Below are positions 50,505-60,273 of a stretch of 64,000 nt of DNA, one piece after another; within the stretch, counting starts at the first letter, position 1, and each line of letters begins with the position of its first letter. The translations under genes were made by a program, and so were the position numbers. The stretch comes from Pseudonocardia lacus (GTDB lineage: Bacteria > Actinomycetota > Actinomycetes > Mycobacteriales > Pseudonocardiaceae), in NCBI RefSeq assembly GCF_018531445.1, contig NZ_JAHDTH010000015.1, positions 1 to 64,000 of the forward strand, in the 5' to 3' direction. A model generated the notes under the pieces. It worked only from the letters and a program-made list of their open reading frames with translations. It ran no database searches and was not told the origin of the DNA.

Positions 50505-52910
50505 ATGACGACGGCGGAGCGGCAGGTCGTGGTTCCCGCCCCCGGCGCCACACCTCGACCGGAGACCCGCGGACGGCCCGGGGGGCGCCTCGCGCCCGCC
50601 CACCGCGACGGGCTCGCCCTGGTGCTGAGCTCCGGTCTGACCTCGGCGGTCGGACTGCTCTACTGGGTCATCGCCGCGCGCCTCTTCCCGCCGGCCGTGC
50701 TGGGCGTCAACCAGGTCGCGCTGAACACGATGATGCTGCTCGGCAGCGTGGCGCACCTGAACATGACCTACGCGCTGCTGCGGTTCGTGCCCGTCGCCGG
50801 CCTGGCGGCCCGCAGGCTGGTCGGCTTCGGCTACCTCGCCGCCATCATCTTCGCCGCGATCGTCGGCGGGGTCTTCGCGCTCGGCGCCGGGGTGTGGGCC
50901 CCCCAGCTCGTCGAGGGCTGGGGCCACGGCCGGCTGATCGTGTTCTTCCTGGTCGCAACGCCCGTCTGGTCGCTGTTCGTGATCCAGGACTTCGTGCTCA
51001 CCGCGGTCAAGAGGGCCACCGCCGTCCCCGCCGAGAACGCCGTCTTCTCGGTGCTCAAGATCGCTCTGCTGCTGGTGGCCTTCGTGGGCGCCGTCGACGG
51101 CGGCATCGCGATCTCCTGGGTCATCTCGACCGCCGTGATCGTGCTGGGGATCAACGTCTGGCTGCTGCTCAAGGTGCTGCCGGCGCACGGCCGGGCCACC
51201 GTCTCCGACGCCACCCCGATCACCCTCGGTGGCTTCACCCGGTTCATCCGCGCCGACTACGCCGGCGCCGTGCTGTGGCAGTGCGCCCTGTTCGGCCTAC
51301 CGCTGCTCGTCCTGGCCCGGCTGGATGCCGAGTCCGCGGCCGTCTACGGCATCGTCTGGACGATCTCCCAGGCGCTCTACACCGTCTCCTCCGGCATGGG
51401 CCAGTCGATGGTGGCGCACAGCGCCTCCGACCTGGCCGGCCTGGAGAAGGCCCGCAAGGCCATGGTGCGCCGGGCGATGACGCTGGTCGTCCCGGTCGCC
51501 GCGGTCGTCTCCATCGGCGCGCCGCTGTGGCTGATGGTCTTCGGCGACCACTACGCGGCCAACGGCTCGATGGCGCTGATCCTGGCCTCGCTGTCGGCGA
51601 TCCCGAACGTCATCACCGCCTCGACGGTCAACGCCGCGCGCGTGCGCCAGCGCATGGGCGTGCTGTTCGGGGTGCCGGCCACGCTCGCGGTGTCGGTCAT
51701 CCTCGGGTCCTGGCTGCTGATGCCGCACATCGGCATCACCGCGGTCGGCCTGTCCTGGCTGGTCGCCCAGACCCTGATGGCCATCGGCATCCTGATCGCC
51801 ACCGCGCCGTGGCTGCCGCCGCTGCTGAGCACCCGCATCGACGCCATGCGCAGCGCGGCGCTGGTGCGCCGGGTCCGCCCGCTGGCCCACGAGCACAACG
51901 CCGCGTCCCCGGAGGAGTGGGACCTCGGCGAGCTGATCGCCGGCAAGTCCGACTCCATCGTCATCGACTTCAAGAACCTCTCCGGTGGCACCGGCGCGCT
52001 GCTCAAGGCCGCCGACAGCGTCGCGGGGCGCTCGCAGCTGCTCCGCCAGACCGAGGTGCTCGACCGCCTGCACGCCGACACCCGCCTCGGCGGCTGGCGG
52101 TCGCTGGTGCCCACCATCGAGCGCGCCGGCTACGTCGGCGGCAGCTACTGCATCGTGGAGGCCCGGCTGCCGGGCGAGCGCGGCGTCGGGGCGCTCTACG
52201 ACCTGAGCCGCACCCGCCGGTTCCGCTCCAGCGCGATCGCCACGATCTCGGAGTTCCACCGGCTCACCTCCACGCCGGTGGTCGCCGGCGACGCCCAGCT
52301 GGTCCGCTGGATCCACGAGCCGATGGCCGAGGTCGTCGGGGCGCTGCCCAAGGCCCACCGGCCGGCCGCGCTCGCCCTGGCCGACCTGCTCGCCGACCAC
52401 GTCCGCGGCGCCGTGGTGGCCACCGGGTGGGCGCACGGCGACTACACCCCCGACAACGTCCTCACCGACCCGGCCGGCCAGGTCGTCGCCGTCATCGACT
52501 GGTGCCAGGCCGACGAGCTGGGCATGCCGCTGATGGACGTCAGCGGCTTCCACCTGGTGGCCACGTTCATGGTCACCGACGGCGCCGAGCTGGGCGCGAC
52601 CGTGCTCAACCGGCTCACCGACATCCGCCCCGCCGACCACCAGCTCTTCGCCCGCACCCAGCGGATGCTGGGCAGCGACGTGCTCGACAGCCGGGTCGTG
52701 ATGCTCCTGGGCTGGCTCATGCACGTGGCCCACAACATCGAGAAGTCGTCGCAGTTCGCGGCCAACCCGCTGTGGGTGCGCCGCAACCTGGTCACGGTGG
52801 TGCAGGGGGCGCCGGAGCTGCTGTCGCGGCCGTCGCGCCCGGCGCGGCGGCACCGGCCGCAGCCGCAGCAGCTGTTCGTGCCGCCGACGAACGGCCGCGT
52901 GTCACTCTGA
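50505..52910 (+). CDS. Polysaccharide flippase fused to an APH-type kinase domain
   Basis: An 801-residue two-part protein. Residues about 40-445 form 12-14 membrane helices of the MOP/polysaccharide-transport (Wzx/MATE-like) type: LSSGLTSAVGLLYWVIAARL, LPLLVLARLDAESAAVYGIV and so on. Residues about 480-780 are a cytoplasmic aminoglycoside-phosphotransferase/choline-kinase-like domain with LSGGTGALLKAAD (nucleotide Lys), catalytic loop WAHGDYTPDNVL near residue 645 and metal motif VIDWCQAD near 664. The catalytic Asp and Asn are kept, so the kinase could be active. It may phosphorylate or sense a lipid-linked sugar. ATG at 50505; the LtaS-like gene follows by 98 bp. Confidence 0.88.
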   Translation: MTTAERQVVVPAPGATPRPETRGRPGGRLAPAHRDGLALVLSSGLTSAVGLLYWVIAARLFPPAVLGVNQVALNTMMLLGSVAHLNMTYALLRFVPVAGLAARRLVGFGYLAAIIFAAIVGGVFALGAGVWAPQLVEGWGHGRLIVFFLVATPVWSLFVIQDFVLTAVKRATAVPAENAVFSVLKIALLLVAFVGAVDGGIAISWVISTAVIVLGINVWLLLKVLPAHGRATVSDATPITLGGFTRFIRADYAGAVLWQCALFGLPLLVLARLDAESAAVYGIVWTISQALYTVSSGMGQSMVAHSASDLAGLEKARKAMVRRAMTLVVPVAAVVSIGAPLWLMVFGDHYAANGSMALILASLSAIPNVITASTVNAARVRQRMGVLFGVPATLAVSVILGSWLLMPHIGITAVGLSWLVAQTLMAIGILIATAPWLPPLLSTRIDAMRSAALVRRVRPLAHEHNAASPEEWDLGELIAGKSDSIVIDFKNLSGGTGALLKAADSVAGRSQLLRQTEVLDRLHADTRLGGWRSLVPTIERAGYVGGSYCIVEARLPGERGVGALYDLSRTRRFRSSAIATISEFHRLTSTPVVAGDAQLVRWIHEPMAEVVGALPKAHRPAALALADLLADHVRGAVVATGWAHGDYTPDNVLTDPAGQVVAVIDWCQADELGMPLMDVSGFHLVATFMVTDGAELGATVLNRLTDIRPADHQLFARTQRMLGSDVLDSRVVMLLGWLMHVAHNIEKSSQFAANPLWVRRNLVTVVQGAPELLSRPSRPARRHRPQPQQLFVPPTNGRVSL

Positions 52911-53008
52911 CCGGGACCTGCCGGCCGCCCGGTCACACCGGGTTGCCATGATGTTCTCCCACAGCACCGGCGCCCTCCCGGTCGTGCCACGGACAGAAGG
53001 ACCCGGTC

Positions 53009-54763
53009 TTGTCGCTGCTCTCCCACTTCCGCCGGTCGTCGACCACGGAGCGGGACGACACGGCGGTCGCCGACGCCCGCGTCGACACCGACGCTGACAC
53101 CGACGGCGCTGACACCGACGGCGCCGTGGAGCCGCAGCGCCCCCGCCGGCCCGTGCTGATCGCGCTCGCGTGGCTGCTCACCACCCTGGCCGCGCTGCTC
53201 GTGCTGGTCGCGCTGCTCGCGCCGGGCCGGCTGGCCGACCTGACCGTCGGCGCCTTCCTGCGGCTGCCGGTCGAGGCCATCGTCTGCCTCGCGGTGCTGC
53301 TCCTGCTGCCCGTGCGGGCGCGGCGGGTGCTCGCGCCGGTGCTGGGATTCGTGCTGGCCGTGCTGCTCATCCTGCGGATCCTCGACCTCGGCTTCCTGTC
53401 CGTGCTCGACCGCGAGTTCAACGTGCTGGTCGACTGGAAGCAGCTCGGCGACGCGCTCAACGTCCTGCGCGACTCGATCGGCGAGACCGCCACGACCGCC
53501 GCCACGGTCGGCGCCATCGCCCTGGCCGTCGCGCTGATGGTCCTGCTCCCGCTGGCGGTCAACCGGCTGACCCGGCTCGCCGGCCGGCGCCGGCCGCTCG
53601 CGCTGCGGGTGCTGGCCGTCGCCGCCCCGGTGTGGCTCGTCTGCGCCCTGCTCGGCGTGCAGGTCGTCCCGGGCGTCCCGGTCGCCTCGGCCAACGCGGC
53701 CGACATGCTGACCGACCGCAGCGTCCAGGTCGTCAGCAGCATCCGCGACCGCTACGTCTTCGCCGACGAGATCGCCGTCGACGCCTACCGCGACACCCCC
53801 GGCGACCAGCTCCTCACCGCGCTGCGCGGCAAGGACGTGCTGTTCACGTTCATCGAGAGCTACGGCCGCAGCGCGCTGGAGAACCCCGAGTACGCGCCGG
53901 AGATGAACGCGCTGCTCGACCGGGGCACCCAGCGCCTCGCCGCGGCCGGCTTCACCGCCCGCACCGGCTACCTGACCTCCTCGACGTCCGGCGGCAACAG
54001 CTGGCTCGCCCACGCCGCCCTGATGGCCGGCGTGTGGACCAACGACCAGCAGCGCTACAACCAGGTCGTGCAGACCGACCGCCTCACCCTGAACAAGGCG
54101 TTCGGCAAGGCGGGCTGGCGGACCGTCGGCGTGATGCCGGGCATCACCAAGGAGTGGCCGGAGGGCCGCTTCTTCGGCTACCAGCACCTCTACGACAAGC
54201 CCACCCTCGACTACCACGGCCCCAACTTCGGCTGGGGCCCCATCCCCGACCAGTTCACGATGAAGCGGCTGCACGAAGGCGAGCTCAGCACCCCCGGCCA
54301 CCCGCCGGTGATGGCCGAGATCGCCCTCGTCTCCAGCCACTGGCCGTGGGCCCCGCTGCCGCGCACCGTCGGCTGGGACGAACTCGGCGACGGCTCGATC
54401 TTCAACCCGCAGATCGCCGAGGGCCTCACCTACGAGGAGGTCTGGGCCGACGAGTCCCGCGTGCGCGCGGAGTACCGCCGCTCGCTGGAGTACACGATGG
54501 AGACCGTGATCTCCTACGCCGAGACCTACGGCGACGACAACACCGTGATGGTCGTCCTCGGCGACCACCAGCCGGCCCCGAACATCACCGGCGAAGGCGC
54601 CGGCCGTGATGTGCCCATCACGATCCTGGCCCGCGACCCCGCCGTTCTGGACCGCATCGCCGACTGGGGCTGGCGCGACGGCCTCGCCCCGGCCCCGGAC
54701 TCCCCGGTGTGGCGGATGGACGAGTTCCGCGACCGGTTCCTGGCGGCGTACGGGCCCGGTTAG
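53009..54763 (+). CDS. LtaS-like membrane sulfatase/phosphotransferase
   Basis: The 584-residue protein has an acidic cytoplasmic N-terminus with Asp-Thr/Ala repeats (about residues 15-45), five membrane helices (about 48-72, 80-100, 105-130, 155-178 and 195-215) and an extracellular sulfatase-fold domain (about 265-560). [45 protein letters not shown] and [14 protein letters not shown] are metal- and nucleophile-site motifs of the LtaS/phosphoglycerol-transferase group. It probably decorates an envelope glycan with a phospho-group, acting with the upstream flippase. TTG at 53009 has AAGGA about nine bases upstream. Confidence 0.86.
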   Translation: MSLLSHFRRSSTTERDDTAVADARVDTDADTDGADTDGAVEPQRPRRPVLIALAWLLTTLAALLVLVALLAPGRLADLTVGAFLRLPVEAIVCLAVLLLLPVRARRVLAPVLGFVLAVLLILRILDLGFLSVLDREFNVLVDWKQLGDALNVLRDSIGETATTAATVGAIALAVALMVLLPLAVNRLTRLAGRRRPLALRVLAVAAPVWLVCALLGVQVVPGVPVASANAADMLTDRSVQVVSSIRDRYVFADEIAVDAYRDTPGDQLLTALRGKDVLFTFIESYGRSALENPEYAPEMNALLDRGTQRLAAAGFTARTGYLTSSTSGGNSWLAHAALMAGVWTNDQQRYNQVVQTDRLTLNKAFGKAGWRTVGVMPGITKEWPEGRFFGYQHLYDKPTLDYHGPNFGWGPIPDQFTMKRLHEGELSTPGHPPVMAEIALVSSHWPWAPLPRTVGWDELGDGSIFNPQIAEGLTYEEVWADESRVRAEYRRSLEYTMETVISYAETYGDDNTVMVVLGDHQPAPNITGEGAGRDVPITILARDPAVLDRIADWGWRDGLAPAPDSPVWRMDEFRDRFLAAYGPG

Positions 54764-55752
54764 AGCCGCCTTCGGCGGCTTCTTGGGGCCTCCGGCGGCT
54801 CCTGCGCGGCGGGCGGGTCGTCGTCGCAGAGTTTGTGTGCTCGTCGCAGGGGCCGCGGCCTCTGCGAGGAGTAGGCGGACTCTGCGACGTGGGCGGGCGC
54901 GGGTGTCCGGGCGCCGGTGCGCTCCGCGCCGACGCCGGCGGCAACGACGAACGCCAGCCCGACGACCGCCCCCGTGCCGGGCACCTGGTGCAGCACCAGC
55001 AGACCGATCACCAGCGCGATCGCCGGCTCCAGGCTCATCAACGTGCCGAACGCCGCCGCCGTCAGCCGCCGCAGCGCCAGCAGTTCCAGGCAGAACGGGA
55101 TCACCGGCAGCAGCGCCGCGATCCCGAGCCCGGCCAGCACCAGCTCGGCGGTGAGCTCCCCGAACACCGACGGGCCGGCCACCGCCGTGGCGAGCAGCCC
55201 GGCGACCGGCATCGACACCGCCAGCCCTCGGATGCCGGTGACCTCGTCGCCGACCCGCTGGGTCAGCACGATGTAGGCGGCCCAGCAGACCGCGGCGCCG
55301 AGCGCGAACCCGACGCCGAGCAGGTCGACGTCCCCGTGCCAGGGCTCGGTCAGCAGCAGGACGCCGACGGCGGCGAACGCCGGCCACAGCAGCCGCCTGG
55401 CGCCCCCGCGGCCGCGGAACACCGCCACCGCGAGCGGTCCGAGGAACTCCAGGGCGCTCGCGGTGCCCAGCGGCAGCCGCGCGACGGCGGCCATGAACAG
55501 CATGGTCACCCCGCCGGTGACGATCCCGAGCGCGACGCAGGCCAGGAAGCCGGAGCGGGTGAACCACGACGGGCGGGGGCGCACGACGACCGCGAACAGC
55601 ACGCCCGCCCAGGCCAGCCGGAGCCAGGCCACGCCGTCGGGGTCGAGCTGGTCGAGCAGCCCGACCGACACGGCCAGGCCCAGCTGCACGCAGGTCATGG
55701 CGGCGACGGCGAGGGTGGCGCCGGTGCGGCCGGCGGCGGGGGGTGGGGTCAC
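54760..55752 (-). CDS. EamA/RhtA-type DMT exporter
   Basis: A 330-residue drug/metabolite transporter with ten helices in two EamA repeats. [59 protein letters not shown] and [20 protein letters not shown] match RhtA-type threonine/homoserine exporters. GTG at 55752 is preferred; the longer frame reads through the divergent operator. The last 50 residues (from about [17 protein letters not shown]) are encoded by a 68-bp palindrome and flanking DNA and do not belong to the family. It is divergent from a LysR gene, the usual arrangement for LysE/RhtA-type exporters. Confidence 0.9.
   Translation of the reverse strand: MTPPPAAGRTGATLAVAAMTCVQLGLAVSVGLLDQLDPDGVAWLRLAWAGVLFAVVVRPRPSWFTRSGFLACVALGIVTGGVTMLFMAAVARLPLGTASALEFLGPLAVAVFRGRGGARRLLWPAFAAVGVLLLTEPWHGDVDLLGVGFALGAAVCWAAYIVLTQRVGDEVTGIRGLAVSMPVAGLLATAVAGPSVFGELTAELVLAGLGIAALLPVIPFCLELLALRRLTAAAFGTLMSLEPAIALVIGLLVLHQVPGTGAVVGLAFVVAAGVGAERTGARTPAPAHVAESAYSSQRPRPLRRAHKLCDDDPPAAQEPPEAPRSRRRRL
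54764..54784 (+). terminator. Hairpin with short T-run after the sulfatase gene
   Basis: AGCCGCC-TTC-GGCGGCT followed by TCTT starts at the base after the stop. It overlaps the 3' end of the convergent EamA gene. Confidence 0.75.
54822..54889. repeat. 68-bp imperfect palindrome inside the EamA gene 3' end
   Basis: Two 33-nt arms meet at a 2-nt centre. The outer 11 bases, CGTCGCAGAGT/ACTCTGCGACG, pair perfectly, and the inner CGCAG/CTGCG and GGCC pair again; eight mismatches lie between. It encodes part of the extra C-terminal tail of the EamA protein. Confidence 0.75.
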
Positions 55753-55783
55753 CGATCCAGTAGACGTCCCACAAACCGTCCAG

Positions 55784-55804
55784 GTCCACGCGCTGATCGT
55801 GGAC
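55784..55804. promoter_or_regulatory. LysR-type operator: GTCCACG-N7-CGTGGAC
   Basis: Seven-base perfect arms lie in the 68-bp divergent gap. ACAAACCGT also occurs twice, at 55771-55779 and 55804-55812 approximately. The spacing fits a LysR regulatory region for the EamA gene. Confidence 0.55.
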
Positions 55805-55820
55805 AAACCGTTCGTCGAAG

Positions 55821-56735
55821 ATGGACGATTCGGTGGTGGAGACCCGCCGCCTGCAGTTCCTCCTCGAACTGGCCCGTCTCGGGTCCATGCGCGCGGTGGC
55901 CGAGGAGATGCACGTCACCACCTCCACGGTGTCCCAGCAGATCGCGGTGCTGGCGCGCGAGGTCGGCACCGCGCTCGTCGAGCCGGTGGGGCGCAGGGTG
56001 CGGCTCACCCCGGCCGGGCGCAGGCTGGCCGAGCACGCCGTCACCATCCAGGCCGCGGTGGAGGCGGCCCGGCTCGACCTCGATCCGAGCTGCGAGCCCA
56101 CCGGAACGCTGCGGGTCGCCGCGTTCGAGACCGCCATCCGCCGCACCCTGCTGCCCATCGCCTTCGACCTCGCCGTCGACCGTCCCGGGCTGCGGCTGCT
56201 GTTCCACGAGCACGAGCCGGACGAGGCGTTCGCCCTGCTCGCCGCCGACCGCGTCGACCTCGCCCTCGTCTACGACTACGACCTCGCCCCCGCGCCGTTC
56301 GACGCGTCGCTGGCGGCCACGCCGCTGTGGACGGCGCCGTGGTCGCTCGCGGTCCCGGCCGCCGACGAGGTGCCGGCCGGCACGGCGCTGGACGCCTTCG
56401 CCGCCCAGCGGGACCGCGACTGGATCGTCAACTCGCGCGGGACCGCCGACGAGCGGGCCGTGCGGACCGTGGCCTCGATGGCGGGCTTCGAGCCGCGGAT
56501 CGTCCAGCGCATCGACCACCTCGACCTGGTCCAGGACATGATCGCCGGCGGGTTCGGGGTCGGGCTGCTGCCCGCGGCGCTGCCCCTGCGACCGGAGGTC
56601 CGGCTGATCGCGCTGCACGACCCGCGGGTGGTGCTGCGGTCGTACGCGGTGCACCGCCGCGGCCGGGCCGACTGGCCGCCGCTGGCCCTGCTGCTGCGCC
56701 TGCTCGTCGACCGGTCGGGCACCGGCGTCCCGTAG
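55821..56735 (+). CDS. LysR-family transcriptional regulator
   Basis: The 304-residue regulator has an N-terminal winged HTH ([40 protein letters not shown]) and a LysR substrate-binding domain from about residue 90 ([52 protein letters not shown]). It resembles ArgP/IciA-like and actinobacterial exporter activators. ATG at 55821. Divergent from the EamA exporter, it most likely activates it when the exported amino acid or metabolite accumulates. Confidence 0.93.
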   Translation: MDDSVVETRRLQFLLELARLGSMRAVAEEMHVTTSTVSQQIAVLAREVGTALVEPVGRRVRLTPAGRRLAEHAVTIQAAVEAARLDLDPSCEPTGTLRVAAFETAIRRTLLPIAFDLAVDRPGLRLLFHEHEPDEAFALLAADRVDLALVYDYDLAPAPFDASLAATPLWTAPWSLAVPAADEVPAGTALDAFAAQRDRDWIVNSRGTADERAVRTVASMAGFEPRIVQRIDHLDLVQDMIAGGFGVGLLPAALPLRPEVRLIALHDPRVVLRSYAVHRRGRADWPPLALLLRLLVDRSGTGVP

Positions 56736-56824
56736 CGGAGCGCGCGAGCGCGGACCGGCGGGAGCGCGCGCCCGATCATCACCCGAGCCCGGGCACACCC
56801 ACCGATGACCAGGCCGGTCGGGCG

Positions 56825-58528
56825 TCAGCCGGGCACCGCCGCCAGTTCGGGGTCCTCCTCGCCGTTCTCCGGCACGACCTCCAGGAGCCCGCGCTCGCGC
56901 ACGACCCGCACCGAGAGCGTCTTGTAGCCGACCTCGTCGAACATCACCGTCAGCTCCTGCGCGTCCGAGGACACCACCACGCCACGGCCCCACTCGACGT
57001 GGCGGACGCTGCCGTTCACCGGGAAGTCGGCGTTCTGCTCCGTCGCCTCGGTGGCGGTGCCGGCGTCGCACCGGTCGCAGTTGCCGCAGCTCCGGGAGAG
57101 CCGCTCGCCGAAGTAGCCGAGCAGGAACCGGCGCCGGCAGTCGGTGGTCTCGGCGTAGCCGCGCATCATCTCGATCCGCGAGCGGACCAGCTGCTGGCGG
57201 GTCTCGGCGACCTCGACGGCCCGGCGCACGGCGTCCTCGGGGGCGGTGCGGTCGTCGAGGTACTCCAGCCCGCCGTCCTCGGCCGTGACCAGGACGCCGG
57301 CCTCCTCCAGCAGGTTGATCGCGCGCGTGCGCCTCGCCGGGGAGGCGTCGACCTCGTCGGCCAGCCGGGTCGGGAGCATCGGGCCGTCGTGCCGCGCCAC
57401 GGCGCGGGCCACCTCGCGCAGCGCGTCCTCGGGGGCCCTGGCGGCGGTCAGGAAGCGCTGCAGGCCGAGGTCCTCCGGGCGGTAGTGCAGCTCGACGACG
57501 GCCGGCTCGCCGTCCCGGCCCGCCCGCCCGACCTGCTGGTAGTAGGAGTCCAGCGACTCCGGCACCGAGGCGTGCACGACGTAGCGCACGCCGGGCTTGT
57601 CGATGCCCATGCCGAACGCCGACGTCGCCACCACGACGTCCAGCTCGTCGGCCAGGAACTGCTCGTGCACGCGCTCGCGGTCGGCCCTGCCCATCCCCGC
57701 GTGGTACGCCGCGGCGCGCAGGCCCTGCGCGGCCAGCGCCTCCGCGTAGGACTCGGCGTCCTTGCGGGTCGCCACGTAGAGCAGGCCGCCGCGGGTGCCG
57801 GGACCGGCGTCGAGCTCGCGCACCCTGGCCAGCACCCCGCGGCGCTTCGCGTCCTCCTCCAGCGCGGTGACGACGCCCAGGTGCAGGTTGGGCCGGTCGA
57901 ACCCGCCGACCACCTCGCGGTGCCCGCGCAGGCCGAGCCGGGTCACGATGTCGCGGCGCACCGGCAGCGCGGCGGTCGCCGTCATCGCGACCACCGTCGG
58001 GTGCCCCAGGCGCTCGACGACCTGGCCGAGGCGCAGGTAGTCGGGGCGGAAGTCGTGGCCCCACGCCGAGACGCAGTGCGCCTCGTCCACCACGAACAGC
58101 CCGATCCGCAGCTCGGCGAGCCGCTCGACGGTCTCCGGATTGGCCAGCTGCTCGGGCGCCAGGAACAGGTACCCGGCCTCGCCCTCGCGGACCGCCCGCC
58201 AGGCCTCCTCCCGCTCGGCGGGCCGCTGGGCGGAGTTCACCGCCACCGCGCCCGGCGCCCGGGTGTCGCCGATCGACCCCACCTGGTCGCGCTGCAGCGC
58301 CAGCAGCGGCGACACCACCAGCGTCGGGCCGTCGACCAGCAGGGCAGGGACCTGGTAGATCGCGCTCTTGCCGAACCCGGTGGGCAGCACGACGAGCACG
58401 TCGTGGCCGGCCACCACGTGCGCCATCGCGGCCCGCTGCTCGTCGCGCAGGCGCGACCAGCCGAACGTCCGATCGGCGACCCGTTGCAGCTTCCGCCCGT
58501 GCCACCGCGCCCGCATCCGCTCCCACAC
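56825..58528 (-). CDS. recQ: RecQ-family ATP-dependent DNA helicase, copy 1
   Basis: The 567-residue helicase has motif I PTGFGKSAIYQVPALL, motif II VVDEAHCVSAWGHDFRP, motif III MTATAALPVRRDIV, motif VI YYQQVGRAGRDGEP, and a zinc cluster (CRRRFLLGYFGERLSRSCGN with CDRCD). The C-terminus is a short DUF3553-like beta domain (GSVRHVEWGRGVVVSSDAQE). No HRDC domain is present. It unwinds DNA in recombination repair. GTG at 58528 or ATG at 58516. It follows a very similar gene by 52 bp; the intact motifs suggest that both are functional. Confidence 0.93.
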   Translation of the reverse strand: MWERMRARWHGRKLQRVADRTFGWSRLRDEQRAAMAHVVAGHDVLVVLPTGFGKSAIYQVPALLVDGPTLVVSPLLALQRDQVGSIGDTRAPGAVAVNSAQRPAEREEAWRAVREGEAGYLFLAPEQLANPETVERLAELRIGLFVVDEAHCVSAWGHDFRPDYLRLGQVVERLGHPTVVAMTATAALPVRRDIVTRLGLRGHREVVGGFDRPNLHLGVVTALEEDAKRRGVLARVRELDAGPGTRGGLLYVATRKDAESYAEALAAQGLRAAAYHAGMGRADRERVHEQFLADELDVVVATSAFGMGIDKPGVRYVVHASVPESLDSYYQQVGRAGRDGEPAVVELHYRPEDLGLQRFLTAARAPEDALREVARAVARHDGPMLPTRLADEVDASPARRTRAINLLEEAGVLVTAEDGGLEYLDDRTAPEDAVRRAVEVAETRQQLVRSRIEMMRGYAETTDCRRRFLLGYFGERLSRSCGNCDRCDAGTATEATEQNADFPVNGSVRHVEWGRGVVVSSDAQELTVMFDEVGYKTLSVRVVRERGLLEVVPENGEEDPELAAVPG

Positions 58529-58580
58529 GCAGGCGCTCTACCCGGGTCGCCCGATCGGGGAAACCCGGTGCGCCCAGCGG

Positions 58581-60230
58581 TCAGCCGGCGCCGACGACGT
58601 GCAGCAGCTCGCGGTCCCGGACCACCTGCAGCGCGAGGGTCTTGTAACCGACCTCCTCGAACAGCACCGTCAGCTCGTCCTGGTCGGAGGAGACCACCAC
58701 ACCGGGGCCCCACTCGGCGTGCCGGACGGTGCTGCTGACCGGGAACTCCTCGCTCTCGCTGAGGCTGTCCTCGGCGGTGCCGGCGTCGCAGGTGTCGCAG
58801 TTGCCGCAGCGCCGCGGCAGCGGCTCGCCGAAGTAGCCGAGCAGGAACCGGCGCCGGCAGTCGGTGGTCTCGGCGTAGCCGCGCATCATCTCGATCCGCG
58901 AGCGGACCAGCTGCTGGCGGGTCTCGGCGACCTCTACCGCGCGCTCCACGGCCTCCGCGGGCCGGGTGTCCTCGTCGAGGTACTCCAGCCGGCCCTTCTC
59001 CGTGGTGGCCAGGGCCCCGGCCTCTTCGAGGAGGTTGACCGCGCGCGTCCGCTTGACCGGGGAGACGTCGACCTCGGCCTTGAGGTCGGCCGGCTTCACC
59101 GGCCCGTCGTGGCGCTCCACCGCCTTCGCGACCTGCGCCAGCGCGTCCTCGGGTGCCTTCGCGGCGGTCAGGAAGCGCTGCAGGTTGAGGTCCTCCGGGC
59201 GGTAGTGCAGCTCGACGACGGCCGGTTCGCCGTCGCGGCCGGCCCGCCCGACCTGCTGGTAGTAGGAGTCCAGGGACTCCGGCGCCGAGGCGTGCAGGAC
59301 GTAGCGGACGTCGGGCTTGTCGATGCCCATGCCGAACGCCGAGGTCGCCACCACGACGTCCAGGTCGTCGGCCAGGAACCGTTCGTGCACCCGCTCCCGG
59401 TCGGCCTTGCGCATGCCGGCGTGGTACGCCTCGGCGCGCATCCCCTCGCCGGACAGCGCCTCGGCGTAGGACTCGGCGTCCTTGCGCGTGGCCACGTAGA
59501 CCAGGCCGCCGTGGGTGACCGGGTCGGCGTCCAGCTCGCGGGTGCGGGCGACGACCTCGCGGCGCTTCGCGTCGTCGTCGAGGGCGGTGACGACGGTGAG
59601 GTGCAGGTTGGGCCGGTCGAAGCTGGCGATCACCTCGCGGTGCTCGCGCAGGCCGAGCCGCTCGACGATGTCGCGGCGCACGGGCAGCGCGGCGGTCGCC
59701 GTCAAGGCGATCACCGTCGGGTGCCCGAGGCGCGCGATGACGTGGCCCACCCGCAGGTAGTCGGGCCGGAAGTCGTGGCCCCACGCCGAGACGCAGTGCG
59801 CCTCGTCCACCACGAACAGCCCGATCCCGATGCCGGCCAGCCGCTCGACGGTCTCCTCGTTGGCCAGCTGCTCGGGAGCCAGGAACAGGTACTCGGCCTC
59901 GCCCTCGCGCACCGCGCGCCAGGCCTCTTCCCGCTCGGACGCGCGCTGGGCCGAGTTCACCGCGACCGCGTCCGGCGCCCGGGTGTCCTCGATCGACTCC
60001 ACCTGGTCCTGCTGCAGGGCCAGCAGCGGCGACACGACCAGCGTCGGACCCTCGGTGAGCACCGTGGGGACCTGGTAGATCGCGCTCTTGCCGGCCCCGG
60101 TGGGCAGCACGACGAGCACGTCGTGGCCGGCCACGACGTGCTCCATGGCCGCCCGCTGGTCGCCGGTCAGCCGGGACCATCCGAAGGTCCGGTCGGCCAC
60201 CCGCTGCAACTCGTCGTTCCGCTTCGACAC
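58581..60230 (-). CDS. recQ: RecQ-family ATP-dependent DNA helicase, copy 2
   Basis: The 549-residue helicase is built like copy 1 and is identical to it over long blocks, for example VVDEAHCVSAWGHDFRPDYL. Walker A is PTGAGKSAIYQVPTVL (copy 1 has Phe for Ala), and the zinc cluster is CRRRFLLGYFGEPLPRRCGN with CDTCD. The C-terminal DUF3553-like domain ends earlier. The tandem pair shares even its intergenic hairpin, so it arose by duplication. GTG at 60230. Copy 2 is upstream and probably drives expression of copy 1. Confidence 0.93.
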   Translation of the reverse strand: MSKRNDELQRVADRTFGWSRLTGDQRAAMEHVVAGHDVLVVLPTGAGKSAIYQVPTVLTEGPTLVVSPLLALQQDQVESIEDTRAPDAVAVNSAQRASEREEAWRAVREGEAEYLFLAPEQLANEETVERLAGIGIGLFVVDEAHCVSAWGHDFRPDYLRVGHVIARLGHPTVIALTATAALPVRRDIVERLGLREHREVIASFDRPNLHLTVVTALDDDAKRREVVARTRELDADPVTHGGLVYVATRKDAESYAEALSGEGMRAEAYHAGMRKADRERVHERFLADDLDVVVATSAFGMGIDKPDVRYVLHASAPESLDSYYQQVGRAGRDGEPAVVELHYRPEDLNLQRFLTAAKAPEDALAQVAKAVERHDGPVKPADLKAEVDVSPVKRTRAVNLLEEAGALATTEKGRLEYLDEDTRPAEAVERAVEVAETRQQLVRSRIEMMRGYAETTDCRRRFLLGYFGEPLPRRCGNCDTCDAGTAEDSLSESEEFPVSSTVRHAEWGPGVVVSSDQDELTVLFEEVGYKTLALQVVRDRELLHVVGAG

Positions 60231-60249
60231 GCGCCCAACTACCCGGGGC

Positions 60250-60268
60250 GCCGGGTCGGAAACCCGGC
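60250..60268 (-). terminator. Hairpin between the PPOX gene and recQ copy 2
   Basis: GCCGGGT-CGGAA-ACCCGGC, a perfect seven-pair stem, lies just after the PPOX stop. A related, longer hairpin with ACCGGGT/ACCCGGG lies between the two recQ genes at about 58547-58573. Confidence 0.55.
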
Positions 60269-60273
60269 CGCGG

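Noticed and set aside
53089-53128. Near-tandem repeat of GCTGACACCGACGGC
   Set aside because: It is a coding repeat for the Asp/Thr-rich cytoplasmic tail of the sulfatase, not a DNA element.
55753-55806. N-terminal extension of the EamA gene to 55806
   Set aside because: The extra codons read through the LysR-type operator and have no transporter similarity; GTG at 55752 is preferred.
52442-56158. Minus-strand ORF of 1238 codons
   Set aside because: It runs antisense to the sulfatase gene and out of frame with the EamA gene; no domain is visible.
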